Shown here: piece by piece, positions 26,737 through 33,862 of the stretch
Layout: the number at the start of each line of letters is the position of its first letter
Position numbering within the stretch: the first letter of the stretch is position 1
Origin: an uncultured Clostridia bacterium
Lineage (GTDB): Bacteria > Bacillota > Clostridia > Oscillospirales > Oscillospiraceae
DNA length: 41,040 nt
Direction of reading: 5' to 3'
Assembly (NCBI GenBank): GCA_945864305.1
Contig: CAMBAJ010000013.1
Span: 1 to 41,040, forward strand
Position numbers and translations under genes: made by a program
Notes under the pieces: generated by a model
Database searches by the model: none
What the model was told of the DNA's origin: nothing
What the model saw: only the letters and a program-made list of their open reading frames with translations

Positions 26737-27453
26737 TCATTTCTTTGCCATCTCCACGGCAACCCCAAGCGCAATTTCCATCATCTGGGTAAAGGTGCTC
26801 TGGCGGTCGGCGGGCGGCAGCTCCTCGCCGGTGACCAGGCTGTCGGAGATGGTGCAGATGGTCAGCGCCCGCTTGCCCGCCTCGGCGGCGTTGCAGTACA
26901 GGGCGGCGGTCTCCATCTCGATGGCCAGGACGCCCATCTTGCCCCAGTCCAGGGTGTTGCCGGCCTTGTTGTAAAACACGTCGCTGGAGAACACATTGCC
27001 CACCGGCGGCTCCACGCCCATCCTCCGGGCCACCGCCACGGCGGTCTCCAGCAGTTCAAAGTCCGCGATGGGCGCGAAGGTGCCGGACAGGCCGTACTGG
27101 TGGGCGTAGTTGGAGTCCGTGCAGGCGCCCTGGGCCATCACCACGTCCCGCAGCTTCAGCTTGGGGGAGATGGCGCCGGCACTGCCCACCCGGATGATGT
27201 TGTCCACGTCGTAGAAGTGGAACAGCTCGTGGGAGTAGATGCCGATGCTGGGCATGCCCATGCCGGAGGCCATGACGGACACCGGCGTGCCCTGGTACGT
27301 ACCCGTGTAGCCCTGGACGCCCCGGACGTTGTTCACCAGTCTGGCGTCGGTCAGGAAGGTCTCAGCGATAAACTTGGCCCGAAGGGGATCGCCCGGCATC
27401 AGAACGGTCTTGGCGAACGCGCCGCTGGCGGCTTCATTGTGAGGAGTTCCCAT
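26737..27453 (-). CDS. deoD: Purine-nucleoside phosphorylase, DeoD type
   Basis: 238 residues, standard for the hexameric enzyme that converts purine (deoxy)nucleosides and phosphate to base and (deoxy)ribose-1-phosphate. Motifs: TPHNEA at the N-terminus (active-site His from the neighbour subunit), VLMPGDPLRAKFIAETF (phosphate loop), IRVGSAGAISPKLKLRD, and VLAIEMETAALY for base and ribose binding; CTISDSLVTGEELP holds the catalytic Asp. The start follows GGAGGG and is four bases after deoC. Its last codons are repeated 180 bases downstream. Confidence 0.96.
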   Translation of the reverse strand: MGTPHNEAASGAFAKTVLMPGDPLRAKFIAETFLTDARLVNNVRGVQGYTGTYQGTPVSVMASGMGMPSIGIYSHELFHFYDVDNIIRVGSAGAISPKLKLRDVVMAQGACTDSNYAHQYGLSGTFAPIADFELLETAVAVARRMGVEPPVGNVFSSDVFYNKAGNTLDWGKMGVLAIEMETAALYCNAAEAGKRALTICTISDSLVTGEELPPADRQSTFTQMMEIALGVAVEMAKK

Positions 27454-27457
27454 GGTA

Positions 27458-28114
27458 TCAGCCCTCCATAGCCTTGACGGCCTTCACGATGCGGCTGGTG
27501 CCCAGGCGGGAGGCGCCCAGGTTGATGAAGTCCTCGGCGTCCTGGAGATTGGCGATGCCGCCGGCGGCCTTGATCTTCACGTTGGGGCCCACATGCGCCG
27601 CGAACAGGGCCACATCCTCCCGGGTGGCGCCGCCTCCGCCGAAGCCGGTGGAGGTCTTGATATAGTCCGCGCCGGAGGCGGTGACGATCTCGCACATCTT
27701 GATCTTCTCCTCGTCGGTGAGGAAGCAGCACTCGATGATGACCTTCAGCAGCTTACCCTTGCAGGCTTCTTTCACGGCCTTGATCTCGGCCAGCAGGTCG
27801 TCCCACTTCTTGTCCTTCACCCAGCCGATGTTGATGACCATGTCCACCTCTTCTGCGCCGTTCTCCACGGCGTCCGCGGCCATGAAGCACTTGGCTGCGG
27901 TGGTGTCATAGCCGTTGGGGAAGCCAATGACCGTACAGATAGGCAGCTTCCCCTCCACATACTCCGCCGCCCGCTTCACATAGGAGGCGGGAATGCAGAC
28001 GCTGGCGCAGCCGTACTTCATGCCGTCATCGCAGATGGCACGGATTTCGTCCCAGGTGGCCGTCTGGGCCAGCAGCGTATGGTCGCATTTGCTCAGAATG
28101 TCTTTCAGTTCCAT
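27458..28114 (-). CDS. deoC: Deoxyribose-phosphate aldolase
   Basis: 218 residues. TIM-barrel class I aldolase: the Schiff-base lysine is in [15 protein letters not shown], the second key lysine and the strand [14 protein letters not shown] precede it, and the N-terminal CDHTLL motif is intact. It cleaves 2-deoxyribose-5-phosphate to acetaldehyde and glyceraldehyde-3-phosphate, feeding DeoD products into glycolysis (via a phosphopentomutase not seen here). AAAGGAG precedes the start, overlapping the end of the upstream gene. Confidence 0.96.
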   Translation of the reverse strand: MELKDILSKCDHTLLAQTATWDEIRAICDDGMKYGCASVCIPASYVKRAAEYVEGKLPICTVIGFPNGYDTTAAKCFMAADAVENGAEEVDMVINIGWVKDKKWDDLLAEIKAVKEACKGKLLKVIIECCFLTDEEKIKMCEIVTASGADYIKTSTGFGGGGATREDVALFAAHVGPNVKIKAAGGIANLQDAEDFINLGASRLGTSRIVKAVKAMEG

Positions 28115-28115
28115 T

Positions 28116-29126
28116 TTAGTTTTCTCCTTTATGATATAGAGTGTCGCCGGGCGCGGCGAAATAGCGGTAGTGCTCCTGGTCCTTCCGCCGCAGGACCTGC
28201 CCCCGGACCGTCAGATCGTCCAGATGGGCCATGGCCTCTCCCACGGCGAAAAATTTCTGGGTCAGCGGGAATTCCGCCCAGTTCCGGCAGCGGATGCTCC
28301 AGGCCATGCGGCCCGCGATGTCATAGGCGGTCAGTCCCGGCTCCCGCCGGACTGTCTCCAGGGCGTTGGCAATACGTTTCGCGTGGTGGGCTTCCAGCTC
28401 CTCCACCCGCCGGCGCAGGTCTCCGGTCTCCGCCCGGTGGGCCGGCAGCAGCAGAGAGACCGGCAGGTCCTTCACCCGCTCCAGGCTGTTCAGATAGTCG
28501 CCCAGGGAGTCGGCCACGCCGCCCCAGCGGCAGATGTTGGGCGTGATGTGGAACAGGATATGGTCCCCGGAGAACAGCCATTTCTGTTCTGACTCATAGA
28601 GGCAGAGGTGGCCCGGCGTGTGGCCCGGTGTCAGAACACACCGCAGGGTGTGGCCTCCATAAGTCAGGGTATCCCCGTCCTCCAGAAACACATAGTCCCC
28701 ATAGGGCGCCGGTCCCGCGTTTTGGGCGGGATTGCTGTTCCAGAGAACTTCCATCTCCGCCGGGGAGAATCCCTCGTCCTGGTACTCCGTGTACATGGCC
28801 CGCCAGACCGCCGGGTCCTGATAGCCCGCCATCCTGGCCCCGTCGGTCTTTCCGATAAAAATCCGGCCACCAGGGCGGATCAGCTCCGGGGCAAGGCCCG
28901 TGTGGTCGCTGTGGAGATGGGTCAGAAAGATGTCCAGCCGGTCCCGGTCCACGCCGGTCTCCGCCAGCTGGCGCTCCATGGCCTCCCGACAGGCCGGCTC
29001 CCGGAAGCCGGTGTCGATCAGCAGGCTCCGCTCTCCCGTAATGAGATAGCTGTTCAGGTTTTTCAGCGGGTTCCCCACCAGGGGGATGTCCAGCCGCCAC
29101 AGATTGCTTGTAATTCGCTCCGCCAT
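28116..29126 (-). CDS. Metallo-beta-lactamase-fold hydrolase, first gene of the deo operon
   Basis: 336 residues from the second ATG (29126), better spaced from AAAGGA than the ATG at 29132. The two-metal motif THLHSDHTG and downstream HTPGHLCLY and FSGDHILFH are intact, so it should be catalytic. After about residue 230 there is a helical, winged-helix-like tail ([32 protein letters not shown]), the LACTB2-like arrangement seen in hydrolases with nucleic acid, thioester or small-molecule substrates. The real substrate is unknown. It ends one base before deoC and shares the promoter at 29153-29181, so it may serve nucleoside metabolism. Confidence 0.88.
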   Translation of the reverse strand: MAERITSNLWRLDIPLVGNPLKNLNSYLITGERSLLIDTGFREPACREAMERQLAETGVDRDRLDIFLTHLHSDHTGLAPELIRPGGRIFIGKTDGARMAGYQDPAVWRAMYTEYQDEGFSPAEMEVLWNSNPAQNAGPAPYGDYVFLEDGDTLTYGGHTLRCVLTPGHTPGHLCLYESEQKWLFSGDHILFHITPNICRWGGVADSLGDYLNSLERVKDLPVSLLLPAHRAETGDLRRRVEELEAHHAKRIANALETVRREPGLTAYDIAGRMAWSIRCRNWAEFPLTQKFFAVGEAMAHLDDLTVRGQVLRRKDQEHYRYFAAPGDTLYHKGEN

Positions 29127-29152
29127 AGCCATTTCCTTTCTGTATCGGAAAG

Positions 29153-29181
29153 ATTGTATCAGATTTTCCCGCTCCTGTCCA
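29153..29181 (-). promoter_or_regulatory. Promoter of the MBL-deoC-deoD operon, with palindrome
   Basis: Minus strand: TGGACA (29181-29176), a 17-base spacer and TACAAT (29158-29153). CCCGCTC (29168-29174) and GAGCGGG (29184-29190) form an inverted repeat centred on the -35, a possible repressor site. Confidence 0.7.
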
Positions 29182-29193
29182 GTGAGCGGGACC

Positions 29194-29222
29194 TTGCCAA
29201 GGCGCTTTGGCGGTGGTAGAAT
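29194..29222 (+). promoter_or_regulatory. Likely promoter of the SLH-protease gene
   Basis: TTGCCA at 29194-29199, a 17-base spacer and TAGAAT at 29217-29222. It diverges from the deo operon promoter 13 bases away, so a factor bound between them could affect both. Confidence 0.6.
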
Positions 29223-29317
29223 AACAACACTTTAAATTTCCGGGACAGCCGACGGTACCGCCGCCGCCTCCCACTTCAACTCTTGGATAAGCCGCGCCTG
29301 ACACGCGGCGGAAAGGT

Positions 29318-30640
29318 ATGGTCACATTCATGAAAAAGAAGCTCTTCGCCATGTTTTGCGCCCTGGCTCTGCTGGTCAGCGCGCTTCCCTGCGCCGGCGC
29401 GTTGGAAGGGGAGGCCGCCCGAGCGGCGGACACTCTGGCCGCGCTGAACCTTGTCAAAGGCACCGGCAGCGGTTATGCCCTGGACGAACCCGCCACCCGG
29501 GCCCAGGCCGCCGTGCTGCTGGTCCGTCTGGCCGGTGCGGAACAGGAGGCCGCCAGTTCCGGCAGCCGCTCCTCCTTCCGGGACGCCCCCGCCTGGTGCC
29601 GCTCTTACATTACTTACGCCGCCAGCCAGAAGTGGATCTACGGCGTCACTGCCCAGGCCTTCCGCCCCGACGAGACCGTCACCGCCAACGCCTGGTGCAC
29701 CTTCCTGCTGCGAATGCTGGGCTACAGTGACCACGACGGCGATTTCACCGTGGGCCGCGCGGCCCTGTTCGCCCAGCGGATTGGTCTGATCTCCCGGTCC
29801 TACGACGGTCCCCTGACCCGGGGCGACCTGTTCCAGATCATGCGGGACGCTCTGACCTTTTCCTACAAGAACGGCAGCGCCACCGTCATCCAGCGGCTGA
29901 TCCAGCGCGGTGCCTGCTCCCAGTCCGCCGCCAGCGCCCTGGGCCTTCTCTCCCAGGAGCTGACCGCCCGCCAGGTGGCGGACCGGTATATGTCCGCCGT
30001 GTTCTGTCTGGACGTCTATGAAAAGGAAACTCAGATTGAGAGCAGCAAGCCCTCCGGCAACGCCAGCGGCTTCTTCATTTCTGCCGACGGTCTGGCCGTC
30101 ACGAATTACCACTCCATCGACGACGCCATCTACGCCACCGCAACCCTCTCCACCGGCGAGGTCTATCCTGTGGAAAGCGTGATCTACTACGATGTGGACA
30201 TCGACATCGCCGTTCTGCGCATCTCCCGGACCTCCTCCGCCGGCAAGACCACATCCGCCTTCTCCACACTGGAGTTGGTTGGCACCGAAGACCTCCGGGC
30301 CGGTGACGTGGTCTACACCCTGGGCAATCCTCTGGGACTGGGCCTGGCCGTCAGCTCCGGCATCGTCAGCGCCACGGAGCGCGATGTGGACCGCTACGCT
30401 CTGCCCTGCGTCATGAACACCGCCGATATCTCCAAGGGCAGCAGCGGCGGCGCTCTGCTGAATGTCTACGGCCAGGTGGTGGCCGTCACCGCCGGTGCCT
30501 ATACATACGGCAACAACATGTATCTGGCCGTCCCCGTGGACCCGGTCATGGAGGCCGATCTGACGGTGGAGGGCATGACCTTGCCGGAGGTCGTGGAGGC
30601 AGTGGACGCCGCCGAGGCCGCCGAAGAAGAGGCCTCTTAA
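29318..30640 (+). CDS. Secreted serine protease (trypsin/HtrA fold) with S-layer homology region
   Basis: 440 residues. An N-terminal signal peptide (MKKKLFAMFCALALLVSALPCAGA, best read from the in-frame ATG at 29330, although GGAAAGG sits closer to 29318) is followed by SLH-like repeats to about residue 190 (AADTLAALNLVKGTGSGYAL, FRPDETVTANAWCTFLLRML, GPLTRGDLFQIM), which bind cell-wall polymers. Residues about 225-420 are a chymotrypsin-fold protease with His in TNYHSIDDA, Asp in VDIDIAVLRI and Ser in SKGSSGGALLN. No PDZ domain is seen, unlike classic HtrA. It is probably anchored to the cell wall and cleaves extracellular proteins; targets unknown. Ends in an acidic AAEEEAS tail. Confidence 0.9.
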   Translation: MVTFMKKKLFAMFCALALLVSALPCAGALEGEAARAADTLAALNLVKGTGSGYALDEPATRAQAAVLLVRLAGAEQEAASSGSRSSFRDAPAWCRSYITYAASQKWIYGVTAQAFRPDETVTANAWCTFLLRMLGYSDHDGDFTVGRAALFAQRIGLISRSYDGPLTRGDLFQIMRDALTFSYKNGSATVIQRLIQRGACSQSAASALGLLSQELTARQVADRYMSAVFCLDVYEKETQIESSKPSGNASGFFISADGLAVTNYHSIDDAIYATATLSTGEVYPVESVIYYDVDIDIAVLRISRTSSAGKTTSAFSTLELVGTEDLRAGDVVYTLGNPLGLGLAVSSGIVSATERDVDRYALPCVMNTADISKGSSGGALLNVYGQVVAVTAGAYTYGNNMYLAVPVDPVMEADLTVEGMTLPEVVEAVDAAEAAEEEAS

Positions 30641-30657
30641 AAGGCTCTCAAAATCAA

Positions 30658-30703
30658 AAAATCCCGTGGATGATCGCCGTTTGGCCAATCTCCACGGGAT
30701 TTT
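30658..30703. terminator. Bidirectional terminator
   Basis: 13-bp stem (30658-30670 with 30691-30703) and a 20-base loop, A/T at the stem base. The minus strand continues with TTTTTGATTTT. It serves the protease gene (plus) and the HAD gene (minus). Confidence 0.85.
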
Positions 30704-30714
30704 ATCGTTTCCGG

Positions 30715-31371
30715 TTAATGACTGAGAATAAACGACTCCAGCTCCTCCGCCGTTTTCACCACGGCCACGGCACCTGCCTCTTCCAGTTCGCCGGGGGCAG
30801 CGTAGCCGAAGAACTCCACGCCCACACAGTCGATGCCGCAGTCCCTGGCGCCCAGCACGTCGAACTTCCGGTCGCCCACCATCAGGATGGAGGGCTTATT
30901 CGCATCTGTCAGCCCCAGGCGGCGCATGGTCTCCCGGATGACGTCGGTCTTCTCCCAATCCCCCACTGGCGGACTGCCGGTGATGGTCTCCATGGAGGGG
31001 GCAAAGCCGAATTTTTCGCAGATGGGTACGCACATCTCCTCCGGCTTGGAGGACGCCAGGGCCAGCACATAGCCCCGCTCCTTCAGGCGGGCGCACAGGT
31101 CCGCCATGCCCGGCGCGGCGGCGTTCTCAAATTTGCCGATGGGGGCGTACCGCTCCCGGAAGAGTTCGATGCTGCGAATGGCCTTTTCCTGATCAAAGCC
31201 GCAGAAGCGCATGAAGGAATCCTGCAAAGGAGGGCCAATGAACTTGATGAGAGTGCTCTCCGGCGGCACCGGCTCTCCCAGTTTTTCAAAGGCATACCGC
31301 AGGCAGTTCAGGATGCCTTCTTTGGAATCAGTCAACGTGCCGTCCAAATCAAAAAAGATATAGTGATACAT
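30715..31371 (-). CDS. HAD-superfamily phosphatase (phosphoglycolate phosphatase-like)
   Basis: 218 residues. HAD motif I FFDLDGTLTDS (nucleophile Asp9), motif II in LALASSKPE, motif III lysine near DWEKTDVI, and motif IV MVGDRKFDVLGA are intact; a helical C1 cap lies between residues about 20 and 80. The group includes Gph and PpaX-type enzymes that hydrolyse phosphoglycolate, pyrophosphate or sugar phosphates; which one cannot be told. Its ribosome binding site GGGGAG lies in the 3' arm of the hairpin at 31374-31402. Confidence 0.9.
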   Translation of the reverse strand: MYHYIFFDLDGTLTDSKEGILNCLRYAFEKLGEPVPPESTLIKFIGPPLQDSFMRFCGFDQEKAIRSIELFRERYAPIGKFENAAAPGMADLCARLKERGYVLALASSKPEEMCVPICEKFGFAPSMETITGSPPVGDWEKTDVIRETMRRLGLTDANKPSILMVGDRKFDVLGARDCGIDCVGVEFFGYAAPGELEEAGAVAVVKTAEELESFILSH

Positions 31372-31373
31372 GA

Positions 31374-31402
31374 AAAATCTCCCCTTCTATCGGGGAGATT
31401 TT
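31374..31402 (-). terminator. Hairpin carrying the HAD ribosome binding site
   Basis: Perfect 11-bp stem (31402-31392 with 31384-31374) with a seven-base loop. The minus strand ends in GGGGAGATTTTTC and then the ATG. It could be the terminator of the gene upstream and also hide the Shine-Dalgarno sequence. Confidence 0.65.
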
Positions 31403-31406
31403 ATCA

Positions 31407-31735
31407 TCATTTCTGTGGCTCCGCAAGAGGGGACGGCTGTTTTTTGGGGTGGAGGAGACCCTGGAGCTGGAACGCCAGCAGTCCCAGACCGCTGACGCCA
31501 CCCGCCGCCAGCACCGCCCGCCGGGCACGGATATAGGGCAGCAGTTCCGCGTTACGCTTCGCTTTCAGCTTTGGCCAGAGTTCATCGAAACGGCTGTCCG
31601 TCAGGATATCCTCGCCGTACCGCTCCACCCAGGGGCCAGCGCCTCCTCAAGCCGGCTGTCCACCACCCGCCAGAGGGTCAAAAATATCACGCTCCACAGC
31701 AGCCACGGACAGGGGCAGTGCCGCCAGCCGGACAT
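31407..31735 (-). pseudogene. Frameshifted small membrane-protein gene
   Basis: Reading from an ATG at 31735 gives MSGWRHCPCPWLLWSVIF and on through a hydrophobic segment to VVDSRLEEALA. One base is then missing near 31632, and the frame shifts to continue as WVERYGEDILTDSRFDELWPK, RRAVLAAGGVSGLGLLAFQL and a basic/Pro-rich tail. Joined, it would be about 109 residues with two membrane segments. There is no ribosome binding site before the ATG, and the 67-bp repeat begins six bases upstream, so the gene may also have lost its true 5' end. It could be a sequencing error, but the lost start region argues for decay. No family recognised. Confidence 0.55.
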
Positions 31736-31740
31736 AGGGT

Positions 31741-31807
31741 AGGCGATAAAAGATGTGCGAAGATGTATAATTTAGTTCAAACATCTGGTTTCCTGAACAA
31801 CTAAAAG
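31741..31807. repeat. Direct repeat, left copy
   Basis: 64 of 67 bases match 33439-33505, in the same orientation 1698 bases away. It contains AGATGT/ACATCT arms and a TATAAT. A weaker resemblance continues for some 30 bases beyond. It marks the left edge of the AT-rich insert. Confidence 0.9.
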
Positions 31808-31911
31808 TTTACAATACAGAATCCACATTGCTGACTTCCACATCTGGCATTTTTAGAAAGAAAGCAGAGATAGACTTCCACAGAAACTTCCATCCCAACG
31901 GCGGGGGACGC

Positions 31912-31944
31912 AAAAAGAGGAGACCACCTTCGTGATCTCCTCTT
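31912..31944 (-). terminator. Terminator, left duplicate
   Basis: 13-pair stem including a G-T pair (31944-31932 with 31927-31915), a four-base loop, then TTTTTG on the minus strand. It closely resembles the terminator at 33611-33647, showing that the terminator was duplicated along with the rubrerythrin tail. Between it and the repeat (31808-31911) no gene is seen. Confidence 0.8.
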
Positions 31945-31979
31945 GGGAAAATCCTTGATGTATCAGGGATTTCAGCCTA

Positions 31980-32099
31980 TTAGAAGTAACGCTTCAGCAG
32001 GCCGGCGAACGCCTTGCCGTGACGGGCCTCGTCGCGGGCCATCTGTCTCGCCGACGGGCAGGCCGCTTCGCGTCCTATGGGGAAACGCAGGAAATTCAA
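31980..32099 (-). pseudogene. Displaced rubrerythrin 3' end in a 39-codon chimeric reading frame
   Basis: The last 20 codons, [20 protein letters not shown] and a TAA, equal the end of the intact rubrerythrin (33863-34426), with only four silent differences in 63 bases. The frame stays open upstream through unrelated sequence (LNFLRFPIGREAACPSARQ) to a TTG at 32099 that has GGGAGGGG six bases before it. So this is either a pure remnant or a translated 39-residue chimera. The sequence 32100-32222 holds no other gene. Confidence 0.7.
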
Positions 32100-32222
32100 T
32101 GCTTTCCCCTCCCGTTCCACTCCTAATGATAGCAAAGTCAAGAGCAAGCGATTTTAGAAAAGTGCCACTTAAGTCATTCTATTAACAGTAATTGGGAAAA
32201 TATTTGGTGTTAAATGATTGAC

Positions 32223-32732
32223 TTAATCTTGATTCACGGCTTCCTTCATAGCCTTCTCCGCAGCCTTCTCCGCTGCTTCTTCTTTTGCCTGCTGGATGAG
32301 GGGGGTAATATCAATCACCTTAACCTCATTGTAGAGATAGAAGAGGGGGTTCTTGCGGAACTCGGGGAACTGTGCCACAAACCAACGGCGGACAACAGGA
32401 TAGCGAGAGGTCTGGGGCAGGCCACCGTAGTATTTCAGGAACTTGAAAGACTTCAAAAGTTCATCGTGGTTAGGCAGAGCCTCGATGAATTGTTCCATAT
32501 TGTCGAAGGTCAGGTTTTTGAACTGATTACAGTTAAAGGTTTCGCCCGTGCTCTTGGAAACATACTTTCTGGGGGTCTTGTGGGTCTTGTTGATAATCTT
32601 CATCTGGGGAAAATCCTTTTCGATGAGAGAAATCGTCTTATACTCGGCAGATGTGGGGTCATTCATCTTCTTGGCGAAGTCTGCGGTAATGGTGATGGTG
32701 CTGGCGGTAAAATCAATCTTGTAGCCTTTCAT
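32223..32732 (-). CDS. Protein of unknown function, paralogue 1 of the AT-rich insert
   Basis: 169 residues, AGGAGG before the ATG. Soluble, lysine-rich, no membrane segment or signal. Clear segments: N-terminal IDFTASTITITADFAKKM, PTSAEYKTISLIEKDFP, basic NKTHKTPRKYVSK, LTFDNMEQFIEALPN, and RYPVVRRWFVAQFPEF, ending in an Ala/Glu/Lys helix (EEAAEKAAEKAMKEAV). It shares the first, second, fourth and fifth of these with the gene upstream, so the two are paralogues. Base composition is clearly more AT-rich than the neighbours. Similar short proteins may occur in clostridial accessory regions, but I assign no function. Confidence 0.8.
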   Translation of the reverse strand: MKGYKIDFTASTITITADFAKKMNDPTSAEYKTISLIEKDFPQMKIINKTHKTPRKYVSKSTGETFNCNQFKNLTFDNMEQFIEALPNHDELLKSFKFLKYYGGLPQTSRYPVVRRWFVAQFPEFRKNPLFYLYNEVKVIDITPLIQQAKEEAAEKAAEKAMKEAVNQD

Positions 32733-32756
32733 TTTTATATCCTCCTATTTCCTTAA

Positions 32757-33197
32757 TTACTGATTAGCGGCGGCGGGCATATCAACAACTTTGCTCTGCT
32801 TTTCGGCAGATGCGGCAGAAATCTTACGAAGTGCGTCTTGCTCGATTTCCTTCTTTGCCTCTTCCAGATTGAAGTTCTTGAAGGTGTTCAGGAACCACTT
32901 ACGAACCAGAGGGAACTTGCCCATCTCGGTAGCCTTGGCATACTGCTTATTCAGATCATCGGCGTTAGACTGGATGGAGATATACTTCTCGATGAAAGCC
33001 TTGTTCAAACCTTCGTAGGTCTTCTTGCCCGTGGCTTCCTTGATTTTCTTCTCCTCAATAGTGAAGGTTGGATTCTGCTTCATCAGTTTCATCAGAGCCT
33101 TGTATTCGGGGGAGTTGGGGACGCTGGCCTTCTTTAGGGTGGTCTTGGAAGCGGTGATGGTGTTCTCGGCGAAATTGACAGCAAACAGATTCTTCAT
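32757..33197 (-). CDS. Protein of unknown function, paralogue 2 of the AT-rich insert
   Basis: 146 residues, AAAGGAAA before the ATG, 24 bases upstream of its paralogue and so in one operon. Soluble and lysine-rich: VNFAENTITASKTTLKK, PNSPEYKALMKLMKQNP, KTYEGLNKAFIEKYI and KFPLVRKWFLNTFKNF line up with the matching segments of the neighbour. It lacks the basic NKTHKTPRK stretch and has a different C-terminus. No catalytic motif, zinc motif or helix-turn-helix is visible. AT-rich like its partner, consistent with acquisition from elsewhere. Confidence 0.8.
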   Translation of the reverse strand: MKNLFAVNFAENTITASKTTLKKASVPNSPEYKALMKLMKQNPTFTIEEKKIKEATGKKTYEGLNKAFIEKYISIQSNADDLNKQYAKATEMGKFPLVRKWFLNTFKNFNLEEAKKEIEQDALRKISAASAEKQSKVVDMPAAANQ

Positions 33198-33307
33198 AAT
33201 GTTTCCTTTCTTGTTCCTTCTGGAACGGTGGCTTTTATTCGGGAGCCATACCCTTTAATTATTTAAGTGAGGTTTTTGTCTTGTTTCATCTCTCACTTTC
33301 TGGCTTT

Positions 33308-33346
33308 ATTATAGCAAAAGGGGTGTCCAATATTGCTGGACACCCC
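33308..33346 (-). promoter_or_regulatory. Promoter and hairpin upstream of the paralogue pair
   Basis: Minus strand: extended -10 TGCTATAAT (33316-33308), directly preceded by a perfect 10-bp inverted repeat GGGGTGTCCA/TGGACACCCC (33346-33320) that occupies the -35 region and is followed by TTTTG. It could be an operator, an upstream terminator, or both. The rest of 33198-33438 is AT-rich leader with no gene. Confidence 0.55.
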
Positions 33347-33438
33347 ATAAAGATAATTCATATTCTTTTTCTTTATTTCTCTTGGAAGATGTGCGGTTTA
33401 AGTTCAAAGTCGTTCCGTACTTGTTCGTTGTTCTTCAA

Positions 33439-33505
33439 AGGCTATAAAAGATGTGCGAAGATGTATAATTTAGTTCAAACATCTGGTTTCCTGAACACCT
33501 GAAAG
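33439..33505. repeat. Direct repeat, right copy
   Basis: Partner of 31741-31807 (three mismatches in 67 bases). It marks the right edge of the AT-rich insert. Between here and the terminator (33506-33610) are short TATCCAC repeats but no gene. Confidence 0.9.
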
Positions 33506-33610
33506 CGTATAATCCCAATATCCACTTTTCTAATATCCACTTTTGGCTGTTTGGGAGGCGGGAGCGGGCGGCGGCATCCACCCAAATATCCACTCTACCC
33601 ATCGGCGGAC

Positions 33611-33647
33611 GCAAAAAAAGAGGAGATCACTTTCGTGATCTCCTCTT
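33611..33647 (-). terminator. Terminator of the rubrerythrin-rubredoxin operon
   Basis: Perfect 13-bp stem (33647-33635 with 33630-33618), loop of four, then TTTTTTTG on the minus strand. It lies 38 bases after the rubredoxin stop. Confidence 0.9.
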
Positions 33648-33685
33648 AAAAAGACCTTGTTTTACAAGAATTTCAGCCGGACGGC

Positions 33686-33841
33686 TTATTCCTTCTCAAA
33701 CACGTCCTTGCCCATCTCGCAGATGGGGCAGACCCAATCCTCGGGAACCTGCTCCCAGGGAGTGCCGGGGACAACACCGTGATCGGGGTCGCCTACCGCA
33801 GGATCATACACATAGCCGCAGGGGCAAACGTACTTACTCAT
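33686..33841 (-). CDS. Rubredoxin with an altered CxC metal motif
   Basis: 51 residues, AGGGGGG before the ATG, 21 bases after the rubrerythrin stop. It has the rubredoxin signature [30 protein letters not shown]. The first metal-binding knuckle reads VCPCGY (Cys6 and Cys8) instead of the usual CxxCGY, one residue short, and the second reads CPICE (Cys38 and Cys41) instead of CPxCG. All four cysteines are present, so a mononuclear iron site is still possible. Rubredoxins pass electrons to rubrerythrin-type peroxidases, matching its operon partner. Confidence 0.85.
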   Translation of the reverse strand: MSKYVCPCGYVYDPAVGDPDHGVVPGTPWEQVPEDWVCPICEMGKDVFEKE

Positions 33842-33862
33842 GCAAATACCCCCCTAACAGGA

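Noticed and set aside
29276-30688. 470-codon minus-strand frame opposite the SLH protease
   Set aside because: Shadow; the plus strand has a signal peptide and an intact catalytic triad.
33539-33600. TATCCAC repeats as a CRISPR array
   Set aside because: Only three or four seven-base units with irregular spacing and no cas genes in the window.
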